Shown here: positions 1 to 11,110 of the stretch, piece after piece | Position numbering within the stretch: position 1 is the stretch's first letter | Layout: each line of letters starts with the position of its first letter | Source: Mangrovimonas cancribranchiae | Lineage (GTDB): Bacteria > Bacteroidota > Bacteroidia > Flavobacteriales > Flavobacteriaceae | DNA: 64,000 nt | NCBI RefSeq assembly: GCF_037126245.1 | Contig: NZ_CP136925.1 | Location: forward strand, 1,604,001-1,668,000 | Reading direction: 5' to 3' | Program-made: the position numbers and the translations under genes | Notes under the pieces: model-generated | The model's input: only the letters and a program-made list of their open reading frames with translations | Told to the model about the DNA's origin: nothing | Databases searched by the model: none

Positions 1-39
1 ATTACTTTTTATTTAAATTAAAAACTTATACCAAAAAAC

Positions 40-315
40 ATGGAAAATAAACCAACTAGACCTAACAGTTATTTAGCCTTGGCTATTATTAGCACTATTT
101 TATGTTGTTTACCAGCAGGAATTGTTAGTATTATTTATTCAACAAAGGTTAATAGCCTTTATGAAGATGGAAACTACGCTGAAGCCGAAAGAGCGTCTAA
201 AAATGCTAAAACATGGGGAATTGTTTCTGTGGCATTAGCACTTTTAATTTATATCGTTATTTTTGCTATTTATGGAATTGCAATTTTTGCCGCAATAGCT
301 AATGGCGACTTCTAG
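40..315 (+). CDS. CD225/dispanin-like small membrane protein
   Basis: A 91-residue protein with two predicted membrane helices (about residues 12-33 and 59-88). The first helix carries a CCLPAG motif (residues 22-27), followed by a conserved-looking loop with Ser-Leu-Tyr, an acidic-Gly-Asn-Tyr step and a Ser-Lys-Asn-Ala-Lys segment. This is the pattern of bacterial CD225/dispanin (interferon-induced transmembrane-like) proteins. Their bacterial function is not established. The stop overlaps the next gene (DUF2752), so the two are probably co-transcribed and translationally coupled. Family call is from motif recognition; role unknown. Confidence 0.8.
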   Translation: MENKPTRPNSYLALAIISTILCCLPAGIVSIIYSTKVNSLYEDGNYAEAERASKNAKTWGIVSVALALLIYIVIFAIYGIAIFAAIANGDF

Positions 316-718
316 ATTAAGACTTTTTTTATACATTATTATAGCGATCCTGCTTATCTCTGCAGTATCGCTATATTTTTTTGTAAACCCTTCTTCCGAA
401 GAAATACAATTATTTCCTAAGTGCCCTTTTTATAGGTTTACAGGACTATATTGCCCTGGTTGTGGGAGTCAAAGAGCTATTCATGATATTTTAAACGGCC
501 ATTTTATTGAAGGGTTACGACATAATTATTTATTTATTCTTCTAGGAATTGTTTTAGGTTATGAAGCCTTAACATTTATAAGATTAACATTTTTTAAAAA
601 AGAAACTTATAATCTAATTCACACCTCAAAATTTACAATAACAGTTCTTATTATTGTTCTTGTGTTTTGGTTTTTAAGAAACCTTCCCTTACACCCATTT
701 ACCGAACTTGCTCCATAA
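302..718 (+). CDS. DUF2752 domain membrane protein
   Basis: 138 residues with an N-terminal membrane helix (about 8-28) and two further hydrophobic segments. The signature is a cysteine-rich stretch with Cys41, Cys51 and Cys54, then a Gly-Ser-Gln-Arg motif after the CPGCG, diagnostic of DUF2752. Function of the family is unknown; the cysteines could bind metal, but that is inference. The start lies inside the end of the upstream CD225-like gene (14-base overlap), suggesting one transcript. It converges on rocD, with a shared bidirectional terminator between them. Confidence 0.8.
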   Translation: MATSRLRLFLYIIIAILLISAVSLYFFVNPSSEEIQLFPKCPFYRFTGLYCPGCGSQRAIHDILNGHFIEGLRHNYLFILLGIVLGYEALTFIRLTFFKKETYNLIHTSKFTITVLIIVLVFWFLRNLPLHPFTELAP

Positions 719-720
719 AA

Positions 721-755
721 AAAGTGATTGATAAACATCAACCACTTTTAATACT
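721..755. terminator. Bidirectional terminator between DUF2752 gene and rocD
   Basis: Two 12-base arms (721-732 and 737-748) pair at 11 of 12 positions around an AAAC loop. The stem is preceded by a run of A and followed by TTTTAAT, so it can end transcripts from both converging genes. Confidence 0.7.
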
Positions 756-773
756 ATCATATGTTAGTTTGAT

Positions 774-2018
774 CTATTTTTCAAACGCTTTGAGTGTTTT
801 TGTAATAATAGCAACACAATCTAACAACTGCTCTTTGTTCATTACTAATGGTGGTGCAAAACGAATAATATTACCATGAGTTGGCTTTGCCAACAAGCCG
901 TTATCACGTAATGCCATACAAATATTCCAAGCGGTATCACTTTCTTCATCTTCATCAATAACAATAGCATTTAACAAGCCTTTTCCTCTCACAAGTGTTA
1001 CAATATTACTTTCGGCTATATATTTATTCATTTCACTTCTAAAAAGCTGCCCTAAAGCTTCTGCATTTTCGGCTAAAGACTCTTCTTTAACAACTTCTAA
1101 CGCAGCAATAGCAACCGCTGCAGCAACAGGGTTACCACCAAAAGTACTTCCGTGACTACCTGGTGTAATCACATTCATAATATCATCATTGGCTAAAACA
1201 GCACTTACTGGATAAGCACCGCCACTTAAAGCTTTACCTAAAATTAAAATATTAGGCTTTACATTCTCATGATCGCAAGCTAATAATTGTCCGGTTCTGG
1301 CAATACCTGTTTGTACTTCATCGGCAATAAACAAAACATTATACTTTTCACAAAGGGCTTTGGCTTTTTGCAAATACCCTTCAGATGGCACATAAACACC
1401 AGCTTCTCCTTGAATAGGCTCTACTAAAAAGCCAGCAACATTAGGGTTGTTTTTTAAAGCTTCTTCTAAAGCGTCTAAATTATCGTAATCTATTTTAATA
1501 AAGCCTTTAGTGTAAGGCCCAAAGTTTTTTCTAGCTACAGGATCGTTTGAAAATGAAATAATTGTAGTTGTTCTTCCATGGAAATTGTTTTCACATACAA
1601 TAATTTCAGCATCATTTTCATCAATTCCTTTTACTTGATAAGCCCAACGTCTACATACTTTTAGTGCCGTTTCTACAGCTTCGGCTCCTGTATTCATTGG
1701 TAGCAATTTATCAAATCCAAAATATGCTGTTGCAAATTTTTCAAATCGCCCTAACATATCATTATAAAACGCTCTAGATGTTAGTGTTAAAGTTTGCGCT
1801 TGCGATGTCATTGCGCCAACAATTTTTGGATGACAATGCCCTTGATTAACAGCAGAATATGCTGAAAGAAAATCGTAATATTGCTTGCCTTCTACATCCC
1901 AAACATGAACGCCTTCACCTTTACTTAATACCACTGGAAGTGGATGATAGTTATGTGCGCCATACTTGTTTTCTAAATCCATCGCTTCTTGCGATGTTAA
2001 TTGGTCTAAAACAGCCAT
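774..2018 (-). CDS. rocD: Ornithine--oxo-acid aminotransferase
   Basis: Class III PLP aminotransferase of 414 residues, the usual length. It transfers the delta-amino group of ornithine to 2-oxoglutarate, giving glutamate 5-semialdehyde and linking arginine, ornithine and proline metabolism in the cytoplasm. Visible signatures are the N-terminal [13 protein letters not shown] segment typical of ornithine aminotransferases, [12 protein letters not shown] in the cofactor phosphate site, the [12 protein letters not shown] motif, and ILGKALSGG with the Schiff-base lysine near residue 260. It is a single gene facing away from rlmD. A 270-base intergenic region upstream holds a GC-rich, potentially structured leader (listed separately). 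An acetylornithine aminotransferase is less likely given the N-terminal and active-site sequence. Confidence 0.93.
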   Translation of the reverse strand: MAVLDQLTSQEAMDLENKYGAHNYHPLPVVLSKGEGVHVWDVEGKQYYDFLSAYSAVNQGHCHPKIVGAMTSQAQTLTLTSRAFYNDMLGRFEKFATAYFGFDKLLPMNTGAEAVETALKVCRRWAYQVKGIDENDAEIIVCENNFHGRTTTIISFSNDPVARKNFGPYTKGFIKIDYDNLDALEEALKNNPNVAGFLVEPIQGEAGVYVPSEGYLQKAKALCEKYNVLFIADEVQTGIARTGQLLACDHENVKPNILILGKALSGGAYPVSAVLANDDIMNVITPGSHGSTFGGNPVAAAVAIAALEVVKEESLAENAEALGQLFRSEMNKYIAESNIVTLVRGKGLLNAIVIDEDEESDTAWNICMALRDNGLLAKPTHGNIIRFAPPLVMNKEQLLDCVAIITKTLKAFEK

Positions 2019-2056
2019 TTTAATAAATAGTTTAATGTGTGAATAAAATAACCATT

Positions 2057-2117
2057 CCTTCTCTACCTTTATCCTTCCGAAACCCTCGAAAATTCAGCGT
2101 GGGAGAGAAATCATCCC
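2057..2117 (-). promoter_or_regulatory. Candidate structured 5' leader of rocD (class unknown)
   Basis: A GC-richer block in AT-rich intergenic DNA, 40-100 bases upstream of the rocD start. Positions 2059-2067 can pair with 2101-2109 at 8 of 9 positions, enclosing a loop of about 33 bases. Positions 2101-2104 can instead pair with 2114-2117, which excludes the longer stem. Mutually exclusive pairings are what a switching leader would show. I compared it from memory with TPP, SAM, glycine, cobalamin, preQ1 and guanidine riboswitch cores and recognised none. It could also be an sRNA or chance. Confidence 0.35.
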
Positions 2118-2257
2118 TAAGAGTTCGCAAATTACTAAATATTAACTGCTTCTTAAAATGTTAGTTTAAGATTTTTTGCTAGTATATATTTAAGTTTTAG
2201 AAAACAAACAACATTATCAATGTTATAATAAAAGCCATATTAATTCATAAGTTTTGC

Positions 2258-2265
2258 TAATTTTG
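2258..2265 (+). promoter_or_regulatory. Putative -7 box upstream of rlmD
   Basis: TAATTTTG matches the Bacteroidota -7 consensus TAnnTTTG and lies 23 bases before the rlmD start. No good TTG -33 element is visible at the usual spacing, so confidence is modest. Confidence 0.35.
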
Positions 2266-2288
2266 CAGACCATTGAATATAAAGAATA

Positions 2289-3743
2289 ATGCCTCGAAGA
2301 GAACGAAATAAATTTGTAAAACGCGGACAAATACTAAATTTAAAAATAGAAGACTATGCCTTTGGTGGAAAAGGTATAGCGCGTCTTAAAAACGAACATG
2401 GCGAGTTTATTGTATTTGTACCCAATACACTTCCAGGTCAGCTTGTAAAAGCTCAGGTTAAAAAGTCTAGTAAAAAGTATGCTGAATGTAAACTTATTGA
2501 TGTTTTACAGTCATCACCCGATGAAGTTGAAGTCCCCTACCAAGACATACCTGGCGCACCTTACATAAAGTTGCCTATTGATTTACAACATAAATATAAA
2601 AAGGAAAGTACCCTTTCGCTGTTTAAAAAAATTGGTAAAGTAGATAATATTGAGAACTATTTTGATGCGTTTATTAGCTCTCCAAATGTGTTTCATTACA
2701 GAAACAAAATGGAATATGGTTTTTCGGCTATTGGATATGACAAAACCAAACAGACCGATGTAGATGAGTTTACCTTAGGATTTAAAAGGCGTGGTACTTG
2801 GTGGATGGGTGAAAACCTAGAAAAAGATTCTGGCCTTTTTGACGAAGCGGTAGAAACCCATTTAAAAACCATAAGACATTACTGTGAAAAAACAGGGTTA
2901 CCACCATGGCATGCACCCAGAAAAACAGGTTTTTTCAGGTATTTTGTTGTAAGAAAATCCCACAAAACCAATGCCTTGTTATTTAATTTAGTGACCACAT
3001 CTCACGACTTATCAAAATTTGATTTAACTGCTTTTGCAGAGTTTTTAGTCTCTCTATTTGGAGATAGATTAGCAGGCTTATTACATACTATTAACGATGA
3101 AATTGGAGATCGTACTATTGCTACTTCAGGGAGTATAAAACTAGTCTATGGAAAAGATAAAATTGTCGAGGAATTATTAGGGTTACAATTTGAAATTAGC
3201 ATGAAAAGTTTCTTTCAAACTAATCCAAAATCTGCCGAAAAATTATATTCAAAAGTTGTTGATTATGCTCTTGAAGATAGAGAAGCTGTAGATAACAGTG
3301 TTGTTTTAGATTTATTTTGTGGTACAGGAACTATAGGTCAAATTATAGCTTCAAAAGCAAATAATACAAAAATAATAGGTGTAGACATTGTTGCATCGGC
3401 AATAGAAGATGCCAAAAAAAATGCACAACGTAATGGCATTGAAGGCTTGCAATTTTATGCTGCCGATGTTGGGAAATTTTTAACCGAGCATCCACAGTAC
3501 AAAAACAATATTAAAACCATTATTTTGGACCCCGCAAGAGCTGGTATTACACCTAAAACGCTTAAAAAAATCATAAACCTAAATGCAAAACGTTTGGTTT
3601 ATGTATCTTGCAATCCAGCAACCCAAGCTAGAGACATTGAACAACTTGGACACGCCAATTACAAGATAAAAAAACTAAGTTTAGTCGATCAATTTCCACA
3701 TACAGCGCACATAGAAACTGTTGTACTTTTGGAAAGAAGATAA
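2289..3743 (+). CDS. rlmD: 23S rRNA (uracil-5-)-methyltransferase RlmD
   Basis: A 484-residue TrmA/RlmD-family SAM-dependent RNA methyltransferase, expected to methylate C5 of U1939 in 23S rRNA. It has an N-terminal TRAM domain (about residues 12-72), a central region, and a C-terminal Rossmann domain with VLDLFCGTGTIG (near residue 340). The DPARAGI motif and the YVSCNPAT motif carry the catalytic nucleophile Cys441. The iron-sulphur cysteines of E. coli RlmD are not evident in a CX5CX2C spacing, so it may be a cluster-less member such as RlmCD; the exact uridine target is therefore inferred. It heads an operon with DUF6452 and DUF6048 genes. Confidence 0.88.
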   Translation: MPRRERNKFVKRGQILNLKIEDYAFGGKGIARLKNEHGEFIVFVPNTLPGQLVKAQVKKSSKKYAECKLIDVLQSSPDEVEVPYQDIPGAPYIKLPIDLQHKYKKESTLSLFKKIGKVDNIENYFDAFISSPNVFHYRNKMEYGFSAIGYDKTKQTDVDEFTLGFKRRGTWWMGENLEKDSGLFDEAVETHLKTIRHYCEKTGLPPWHAPRKTGFFRYFVVRKSHKTNALLFNLVTTSHDLSKFDLTAFAEFLVSLFGDRLAGLLHTINDEIGDRTIATSGSIKLVYGKDKIVEELLGLQFEISMKSFFQTNPKSAEKLYSKVVDYALEDREAVDNSVVLDLFCGTGTIGQIIASKANNTKIIGVDIVASAIEDAKKNAQRNGIEGLQFYAADVGKFLTEHPQYKNNIKTIILDPARAGITPKTLKKIINLNAKRLVYVSCNPATQARDIEQLGHANYKIKKLSLVDQFPHTAHIETVVLLERR

Positions 3744-3750
3744 AATTGTT

Positions 3751-4281
3751 ATGAAAAAAATCACAGCGTCACTTCTACTCGCTTTAGTTTTATTCACGTG
3801 TGAACGTGATGATATTTGTTCCGAAAGTATTACAACATCTAGAATTAATATTGCACTTTTAGACATTAATTTCCCAGATGAAGACACCCCTAAAAATGTG
3901 TTTAATTTACGTGTTCAAGGTGTTGGCAATGAATCTGTACTCTCAGATTACGATGTTGTTAGAACAAGTAGCTTACTGTTACCGCTAAAAACAACCGATG
4001 ATGTAACACAGTTTAGGTTACATATAGATTATAATGTTGATGATAACGGCACACCAGAACCAGAAGACGATATTATAGAAGGAAATGAAGATATTATTAC
4101 CATTAACTATACTAGAGAGCAAGAATACCTCTCAAGAGGCTGTGGTTACAGAACTGTATTTAAAAATGTAACTATAACCGTAGAAGATGATGGCGACAAT
4201 TGGATTCAAAATATAATACCAGCAAACGATAATTTAATAGTAAATAACGAAGATGAAGTACATTACAAAATTTACCATTAA
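3751..4281 (+). CDS. DUF6452 family lipoprotein
   Basis: I start this at the ATG at 3751 (176 residues) because the first residues then form a lysine-led hydrophobic signal ending in a lipobox (Leu-Phe-Thr-Cys). An upstream in-frame start at 3721 lies inside rlmD and would disrupt the signal. Residues after the Cys are charged (ERDD), which in Bacteroidota can direct lipoproteins to the surface; that is inference. The body is acidic and beta-rich with an RGCGYRTVF segment near the C-terminus that is typical of DUF6452. The gene begins 8 bases after rlmD stops and overlaps the DUF6048 gene, so the three form an operon. Function unknown. Confidence 0.75.
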   Translation: MKKITASLLLALVLFTCERDDICSESITTSRINIALLDINFPDEDTPKNVFNLRVQGVGNESVLSDYDVVRTSSLLLPLKTTDDVTQFRLHIDYNVDDNGTPEPEDDIIEGNEDIITINYTREQEYLSRGCGYRTVFKNVTITVEDDGDNWIQNIIPANDNLIVNNEDEVHYKIYH

Positions 4282-4981
4282 TATGGTTTTTTTACTGTTT
4301 TGTGCCCTCTCTTTTGCGCAAAACGATAGCCTCCCAGAAACCAATAATATACCAGATTCCTTAAAGGTGAAACAAAAATACGGTATTCGTCTTGGTGGTG
4401 ATATAGGAAAATTAATTCGCTCTTTTATTGATGACGATTACACTGGCTTTGAAATAAATGGAGACTACAGATTAACCCGACGATGGTATTTAGCAGGTGA
4501 AATTGGTGCCGAAGAAAAGAAAACCAATAACGACCATTTAACCAATACAGCTAAAGGAACCTACTTTAAAGCCGGTGTCGATTATAATGCTTACGATAAT
4601 TGGTATGGCATGGAAAACATGATTTACGGCGGGTTTCGGGTTGGAGCTAGTACATTTTCTCAAACATTAGAATCATTTAGTGTATACGCTCCTAATCAAT
4701 ATTGGGCACCACAACTTTCAAGTAACGAAAGTCAAGAATTTAGTGGTCTTACTGCAATTTGGGGCGAAGTTATTCTAGGTATAAAAGTAGAGGTCCTTAA
4801 AAACTTATATTTAGGCGCCAATGCGCAGTTTAAATATATTATTAGTCAAGACCAACCTAACGGCTACGAAAACTTATATATTCCAGGATATCATAAAACT
4901 TACGATAGTGGTAACTTTGGTTTTGGGTATGGCTATAACATATCTTATTTAATCCCATTATTTAAAAAGAATAAAAACTAA
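4253..4981 (+). CDS. DUF6048 family outer-membrane protein
   Basis: 242 residues with a Sec signal peptide whose likely cleavage (after Ala22) leaves Gln23 at the mature N-terminus. The mature part is aromatic- and glycine-rich with alternating strands (YGIRLGGDIGK, RWYLAGEIGAEE, NFGFGYGYNISYLIPLF), as in a small beta-barrel, and it ends near an aromatic residue. It matches DUF6048, which regularly sits beside DUF6452 in Flavobacteriia. The start overlaps the upstream gene by 29 bases. A role in the outer membrane is inferred; no specific function is known to me. Confidence 0.75.
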   Translation: MKYITKFTINMVFLLFCALSFAQNDSLPETNNIPDSLKVKQKYGIRLGGDIGKLIRSFIDDDYTGFEINGDYRLTRRWYLAGEIGAEEKKTNNDHLTNTAKGTYFKAGVDYNAYDNWYGMENMIYGGFRVGASTFSQTLESFSVYAPNQYWAPQLSSNESQEFSGLTAIWGEVILGIKVEVLKNLYLGANAQFKYIISQDQPNGYENLYIPGYHKTYDSGNFGFGYGYNISYLIPLFKKNKN

Positions 4982-5007
4982 CTAGTTTCGTTTTATAAAC
5001 TCTTTAA

Positions 5008-5043
5008 AAACCTCTTATCTATTTCAAATAACCTAAGAGGTTT
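5008..5043 (+). terminator. Terminator after the DUF6048 gene
   Basis: Ten-base perfect arms (5008-5017, 5034-5043) with a 16-base loop lie just downstream of the DUF6048 stop. The 3' arm ends in TTTATTAT. It abuts the pheT -7 box, so the terminator and the next promoter are packed together. Confidence 0.55.
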
Positions 5044-5045
5044 AT

Positions 5046-5053
5046 TATCTTTG
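5046..5053 (+). promoter_or_regulatory. Putative -7 box of pheT
   Basis: TATCTTTG fits TAnnTTTG exactly and lies 24 bases before the pheT ATG. The best upstream element at suitable spacing is TTTC rather than TTTG. Confidence 0.4.
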
Positions 5054-5077
5054 CACACTTAAACAGAATGACATCTT

Positions 5078-7504
5078 ATGAAGATTTCTTACAATTGGCT
5101 TAAGCAATTTATTCAAATAGATTGGGACGCTGAAAAAACAGGTGAATTACTTACAGATTTAGGACTTGAAGTTGAAGGTATAGAAAGCTTTCAATCGGTT
5201 AAAGGTGGCCTTGATGGTATTGTTGTTGGCGAAGTGCTAACCTGCGAAAAACACGCAAACGCAGACCGCTTAAAAGTTACTACGGTAAATATAGGCGAAT
5301 CAGACCCCGTTCAAATTGTTTGTGGCGCCCCTAATGTAGATAAAGGTCAAAAAGTACCTGTGGCTACTGTAGGAACAACATTATACACCCCTGAAGGCGA
5401 AGCCTGGAAAATAAAAAAAGGGAAAATTCGTGGTGAAGTTAGCCAAGGAATGATTTGTGCCGAAGACGAATTAGGACTAGGAAACTCCCATGATGGCATC
5501 ATGGTTTTAGACAACAGTTTAACTCCTGGAACACCTCTAGCGGAAGTTTTCGAGGTTGAAAACGACTATGTTTTCGAAATTGGCCTAACGCCCAACCGAG
5601 CCGATGCTATGAGTCATTTTGGCACCGCAAGAGACCTTAAAGCTGGACTGCTTCAAAAAGATATTAACTCAGAATTAATAACACCTTCTGTAAGTGCTTT
5701 TCATGTTGAAAACCGCACACTGCGTATTGATGTTGATGTTAAAAATTACGATTTAGCACCAAGATATTGTGGTGTAACCATTTCTGGATTAAAAGTAAGC
5801 GAGTCACCAAACTGGTTAAAAAACAGATTATTAGCTATAGGATTAACACCTAAAAATAATGTTGTAGATGCTACAAACTATGTGCTACACGAATTAGGAC
5901 AACCATTACACGCTTTTGATGCCTCTAAAATTACAGGCAACAAAATTGAAGTAAAAACACTTCCTGCAGGAACCAAATTTACAACCCTTGACGAAGTAGA
6001 ACGCGAGCTTCATGAAGAAGATTTAATGATATGTAATGCCGAAAAACCTATGTGCATTGCTGGCGTATTTGGAGGATTACATTCAGGTGTTACAGAAACT
6101 ACCACAGCAATCTTTTTAGAGAGTGCTTATTTCAACCCTGTTTCTGTTAGAAAAACAGCTAAAAGACACGGTTTAAATACTGATGCGTCTTTTAGATTTG
6201 AAAGAGGTATCGATCCAAATATTACAGAATACGCTTTAAAACGCGCAGCATTACTAATTCAAGATATAGCGGGAGGTGAAATTACTAGCGATGTATTTGA
6301 TACTTACCCTAAAAAAATAGAAGATTTTCAAGTACGTTTAAGTTTTGATAATGCTAAAAAACTTATTGGTGAAGAAATCCCCAAAGAAACTATAAAAGAA
6401 ATTTTAATGTCGTTAGGCATTAAAATTAACAATGTTACCGAAGCCGGTTTAGGTCTTACTATTCCTGCTTACAGAAACGATGTGCAGCGTGAAGCCGATG
6501 TTATTGAAGAAGTATTACGCGTTTATGGTTATAATAATATAAAAACCACCGAAAAGCTTAACGCATCTATTTCTAATACTTCGAGATTTGAAGATTATAA
6601 ACTTCAAAATATTATTGGTAATCAATTAGCATCTCAAGGATTTTACGAAATGCTTTCAAACTCGCTTACCTCTGCAAAATATACAGAACTAAGCGAACAA
6701 TTAAAAAATGAGCATAATGTTGAAATGTTAAATCCACTTAGTAGCGACTTAAGTGTGTTACGCCAAAGTATGTTGTTTTCTGGTCTTGAAGCCATTAATC
6801 ATAATATTAATAGAAAACGTAATAACTTAAAGTTATTTGAATTTGGTAAAACATACCACGATTTTAATGGTAAACGCGAAGAGTTTAAACGTTTATCGCT
6901 TTTTGTTACAGGAAATAGAGATAACGAGCGCTGGAATTCTACTATAAGAGAAAGTGATTTCTTTTATTTAAAAGGAATTATAAACACCATTTTTAATCGC
7001 TTAGGAATACAAGGAACCTCGACCTCTCCTATTTCAACCGATTTGCTTTCCGAAGGTATTTGCATCTCAAAAAAGAAAACAAAATTGGTAGAGTTTGGTG
7101 TGATTAAAAAAGCGGTTTTAAAACCCTTCGATATTTCTCAAAACGTCCTTTATGCCGAATTTAATTGGGATAATATTATTGAAACAGCTAAAACCAATAG
7201 TATTTCGTATACCGAAATCCCTAAATACCCTGAAGTAAGACGAGATTTTGCTTTATTGATAGATAACCATGTTACTTTTGAAGACATTGATAAAATCGCT
7301 TCTCAAACCGAGAAGAAACTATTAAAAGATGTTGATTTATTTGATGTTTATCAAGGTAAAAACCTTCCTGAAGGCAAAAAAAGTTATGCTGTAAGCTTTA
7401 CATTACAAGACGAAAACAAAACTCTTACAGATAAACAAATAGATAAAATTATGAAAAAGCTCCAAACCAATTTTGAAAAACAACTCGGTGCTGAGTTGAG
7501 ATAA
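5078..7504 (+). CDS. pheT: Phenylalanine--tRNA ligase beta subunit
   Basis: 808 residues, standard for bacterial PheT, the editing and tRNA-binding subunit of the (alpha-beta)2 enzyme that charges tRNA-Phe. Domains in order are: an N-terminal MKISYNWLKQFI start typical of the family; an EMAP-like tRNA-binding domain (about 40-150); the B3/B4 editing domain (about 210-390); the B5 domain (about 410-480); the catalytic-like core; and a C-terminal anticodon-binding FDX-ACB domain (last 95 residues or so). The alpha subunit gene pheS is not in the window, so the genes are unlinked here. It is monocistronic: preceded by a terminator and promoter and followed by a strong terminator. Confidence 0.97.
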   Translation: MKISYNWLKQFIQIDWDAEKTGELLTDLGLEVEGIESFQSVKGGLDGIVVGEVLTCEKHANADRLKVTTVNIGESDPVQIVCGAPNVDKGQKVPVATVGTTLYTPEGEAWKIKKGKIRGEVSQGMICAEDELGLGNSHDGIMVLDNSLTPGTPLAEVFEVENDYVFEIGLTPNRADAMSHFGTARDLKAGLLQKDINSELITPSVSAFHVENRTLRIDVDVKNYDLAPRYCGVTISGLKVSESPNWLKNRLLAIGLTPKNNVVDATNYVLHELGQPLHAFDASKITGNKIEVKTLPAGTKFTTLDEVERELHEEDLMICNAEKPMCIAGVFGGLHSGVTETTTAIFLESAYFNPVSVRKTAKRHGLNTDASFRFERGIDPNITEYALKRAALLIQDIAGGEITSDVFDTYPKKIEDFQVRLSFDNAKKLIGEEIPKETIKEILMSLGIKINNVTEAGLGLTIPAYRNDVQREADVIEEVLRVYGYNNIKTTEKLNASISNTSRFEDYKLQNIIGNQLASQGFYEMLSNSLTSAKYTELSEQLKNEHNVEMLNPLSSDLSVLRQSMLFSGLEAINHNINRKRNNLKLFEFGKTYHDFNGKREEFKRLSLFVTGNRDNERWNSTIRESDFFYLKGIINTIFNRLGIQGTSTSPISTDLLSEGICISKKKTKLVEFGVIKKAVLKPFDISQNVLYAEFNWDNIIETAKTNSISYTEIPKYPEVRRDFALLIDNHVTFEDIDKIASQTEKKLLKDVDLFDVYQGKNLPEGKKSYAVSFTLQDENKTLTDKQIDKIMKKLQTNFEKQLGAELR

Positions 7505-7507
7505 CAA

Positions 7508-7536
7508 AAAAGCCTGCTTTAAGCAGGCTTTTTTCA
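7508..7536 (+). terminator. Rho-independent terminator of pheT
   Basis: Ten-base arms (7510-7519 and 7521-7530) form a GC-containing hairpin followed by a T run, starting 5 bases after the pheT stop codon. Confidence 0.85.
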
Positions 7537-7604
7537 TATTTAAATCTATTTAAAATCTCAATAAAATTTCGTATCTTTAGTAGGCAACCATAAACGCTAT
7601 AATT

Positions 7605-9529
<1,925 letters not shown>

Positions 9530-9595
9530 TTACATATTAATATTTAACAACGTATTAACAAGGCATCATGGTTGCATGAGGTATTTTTGTAACGT

Positions 9596-11062
9596 ATGAA
9601 AACACCTATTTCTATGCTTTTATTACTTAGCCGTGCATGCATGATTCTATTTTTTGGCATTTTGTTAGTCTCTTGTGAAAAAGATGCTAGCCAAAACAAT
9701 GATGTTGCTTATTTAGGTGGCGAAATTGTAAACCCTAAAGACGATTTTGTTGTTTTAACAAAATCGGATTCCAAGCTTGTCGATACCTTAAAACTTGATA
9801 AAAGAAATAGATTTATTTACAAGTTTGACAGCTTAACTTCTGGTCTTTATTTGTTTAAACTACATGCTGCTGATGGCTTTGAACATCAAATGGTTTTACT
9901 AGAACCTAACGATAGTATTATGCTTAGACTTAATACTATGGAATTTGATGAATCGCTGGTTTTTACAGGACATGGTGCTAAAAAGAACAATTATTTAATT
10001 GAATTGTTTTTAGAGAGTGAAATTGATGATAAAAAAGTGCTTGGTTTTAGCCAATTACCACCAAAAGAGTTTGAAACTAAAGTAGATTCTATTAAAGAGA
10101 GTAAACTAAAAAAGCTTAAAGACTTTTCAGTGAAAAATACTGTTTCAAAAAGATTTGTCGATCTAGTTGAGGCCAACATTAATTACGATTACTATCTAAG
10201 TAAAGAGGTATATCCTTTTGTAAATTATTCTACTAACGAACGCAAAATAATAGAATCGCTTCCAGAGGATTTTTACGCTTTTAGAAAAGATATAGACTAT
10301 AACCATTCTAGTATAAAAGATTATTTTCCTTATTATTCTTTTTTAAGACACCACTTTGAAAACTTAGCCTTAACAAAGCACTTTAAAGAGTCTAACGATA
10401 GTATTTTTAATAGAAAGTGTCTCAATTACAACTTAACTAGATTAGATTATATTGATAGCTTGGTAAAAAGTGACAATATTAAAAATTCGTTGCTAATGAA
10501 TACAGCTATAGAGTTTATAAGTGATAATAAAAATGTAAAAGATTACGATACGTTTTTAAAATCGTTTAACTCTAAATGTTCCAATAAAGATCAAAAAGAA
10601 TACTTAACAAATACCATAAACGCATTAAAAGGCCTAAAACCAGGAAACACCTTACCTAACATTAAAGTGTTTGATATTAACGGAAATGAAAAAAGACTTG
10701 GGCAATTAATGAACCATAAACCAACTGTTATTTATTTTTGGAGACAATCCTACTTAAGACATTTTCAAGAATCGCATGAAAAGGTTAAAGAATTAGAGAA
10801 AAAATATCCAGAAATAAACTTTGTTGCTATTAATGCTTATGAAAACCATGTTCCTGCATGGCAGGAGCATTTAAAGCTTTACAAATACGATAAAACAAAC
10901 GAGTTTTTATTTGAAAACCCAACCGAAGGCAAACAATCTCTCGCTATTTATCCTATTAATAAAGTTATCTTGGTAAATAAGAGAGGGCAAATAATTAATC
11001 CGCACACTAATATGTTTTCAATTCATTTTGAAAACCAATTGTTAGAAGCCTTAAACCCATAA
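9596..11062 (+). CDS. Thioredoxin-like lipoprotein lacking the CXXC motif
   Basis: 488 residues. Lipoprotein signal with lipobox Leu-Val-Ser-Cys near residue 27, then charged residues (EKD). An N-terminal beta region (about 35-125) resembles the DUF4369-type domain that precedes TlpA-like thioredoxins in Bacteroidota. A long helical middle follows. The last 140 residues have a TlpA/thioredoxin-like pattern (beta strand, Tyr-Phe-Trp, helix, FVAINA strand, cis-Pro-like IYPINKVILVNKRG). At the active site Trp is followed by Arg-Gln-Ser-Tyr, so both catalytic cysteines are missing. It is probably not a disulphide oxidoreductase; a binding role is inference. A TATTTTTG -7 box ends only 6 bases before the ATG. 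A strong terminator follows. Confidence 0.7.
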   Translation: MKTPISMLLLLSRACMILFFGILLVSCEKDASQNNDVAYLGGEIVNPKDDFVVLTKSDSKLVDTLKLDKRNRFIYKFDSLTSGLYLFKLHAADGFEHQMVLLEPNDSIMLRLNTMEFDESLVFTGHGAKKNNYLIELFLESEIDDKKVLGFSQLPPKEFETKVDSIKESKLKKLKDFSVKNTVSKRFVDLVEANINYDYYLSKEVYPFVNYSTNERKIIESLPEDFYAFRKDIDYNHSSIKDYFPYYSFLRHHFENLALTKHFKESNDSIFNRKCLNYNLTRLDYIDSLVKSDNIKNSLLMNTAIEFISDNKNVKDYDTFLKSFNSKCSNKDQKEYLTNTINALKGLKPGNTLPNIKVFDINGNEKRLGQLMNHKPTVIYFWRQSYLRHFQESHEKVKELEKKYPEINFVAINAYENHVPAWQEHLKLYKYDKTNEFLFENPTEGKQSLAIYPINKVILVNKRGQIINPHTNMFSIHFENQLLEALNP

Positions 11063-11092
11063 AAAAAGCCTCGAAACAATCGAGGCTTTTCA
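11063..11092. terminator. Bidirectional terminator between thioredoxin-like gene and fsa
   Basis: Nine-base perfect arms (11065-11073, 11081-11089) with a 7-base loop, A-rich on the left and T-rich on the right, so it serves both converging genes. Confidence 0.85.
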
Positions 11093-11110
11093 TTTATATA
11101 ACAAGTTTTT

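Noticed and set aside
2019-2288. Known riboswitch (TPP, SAM, glycine, cobalamin, preQ1, guanidine) before rocD
   Set aside because: None of their conserved cores could be matched; kept only as an unclassified candidate.
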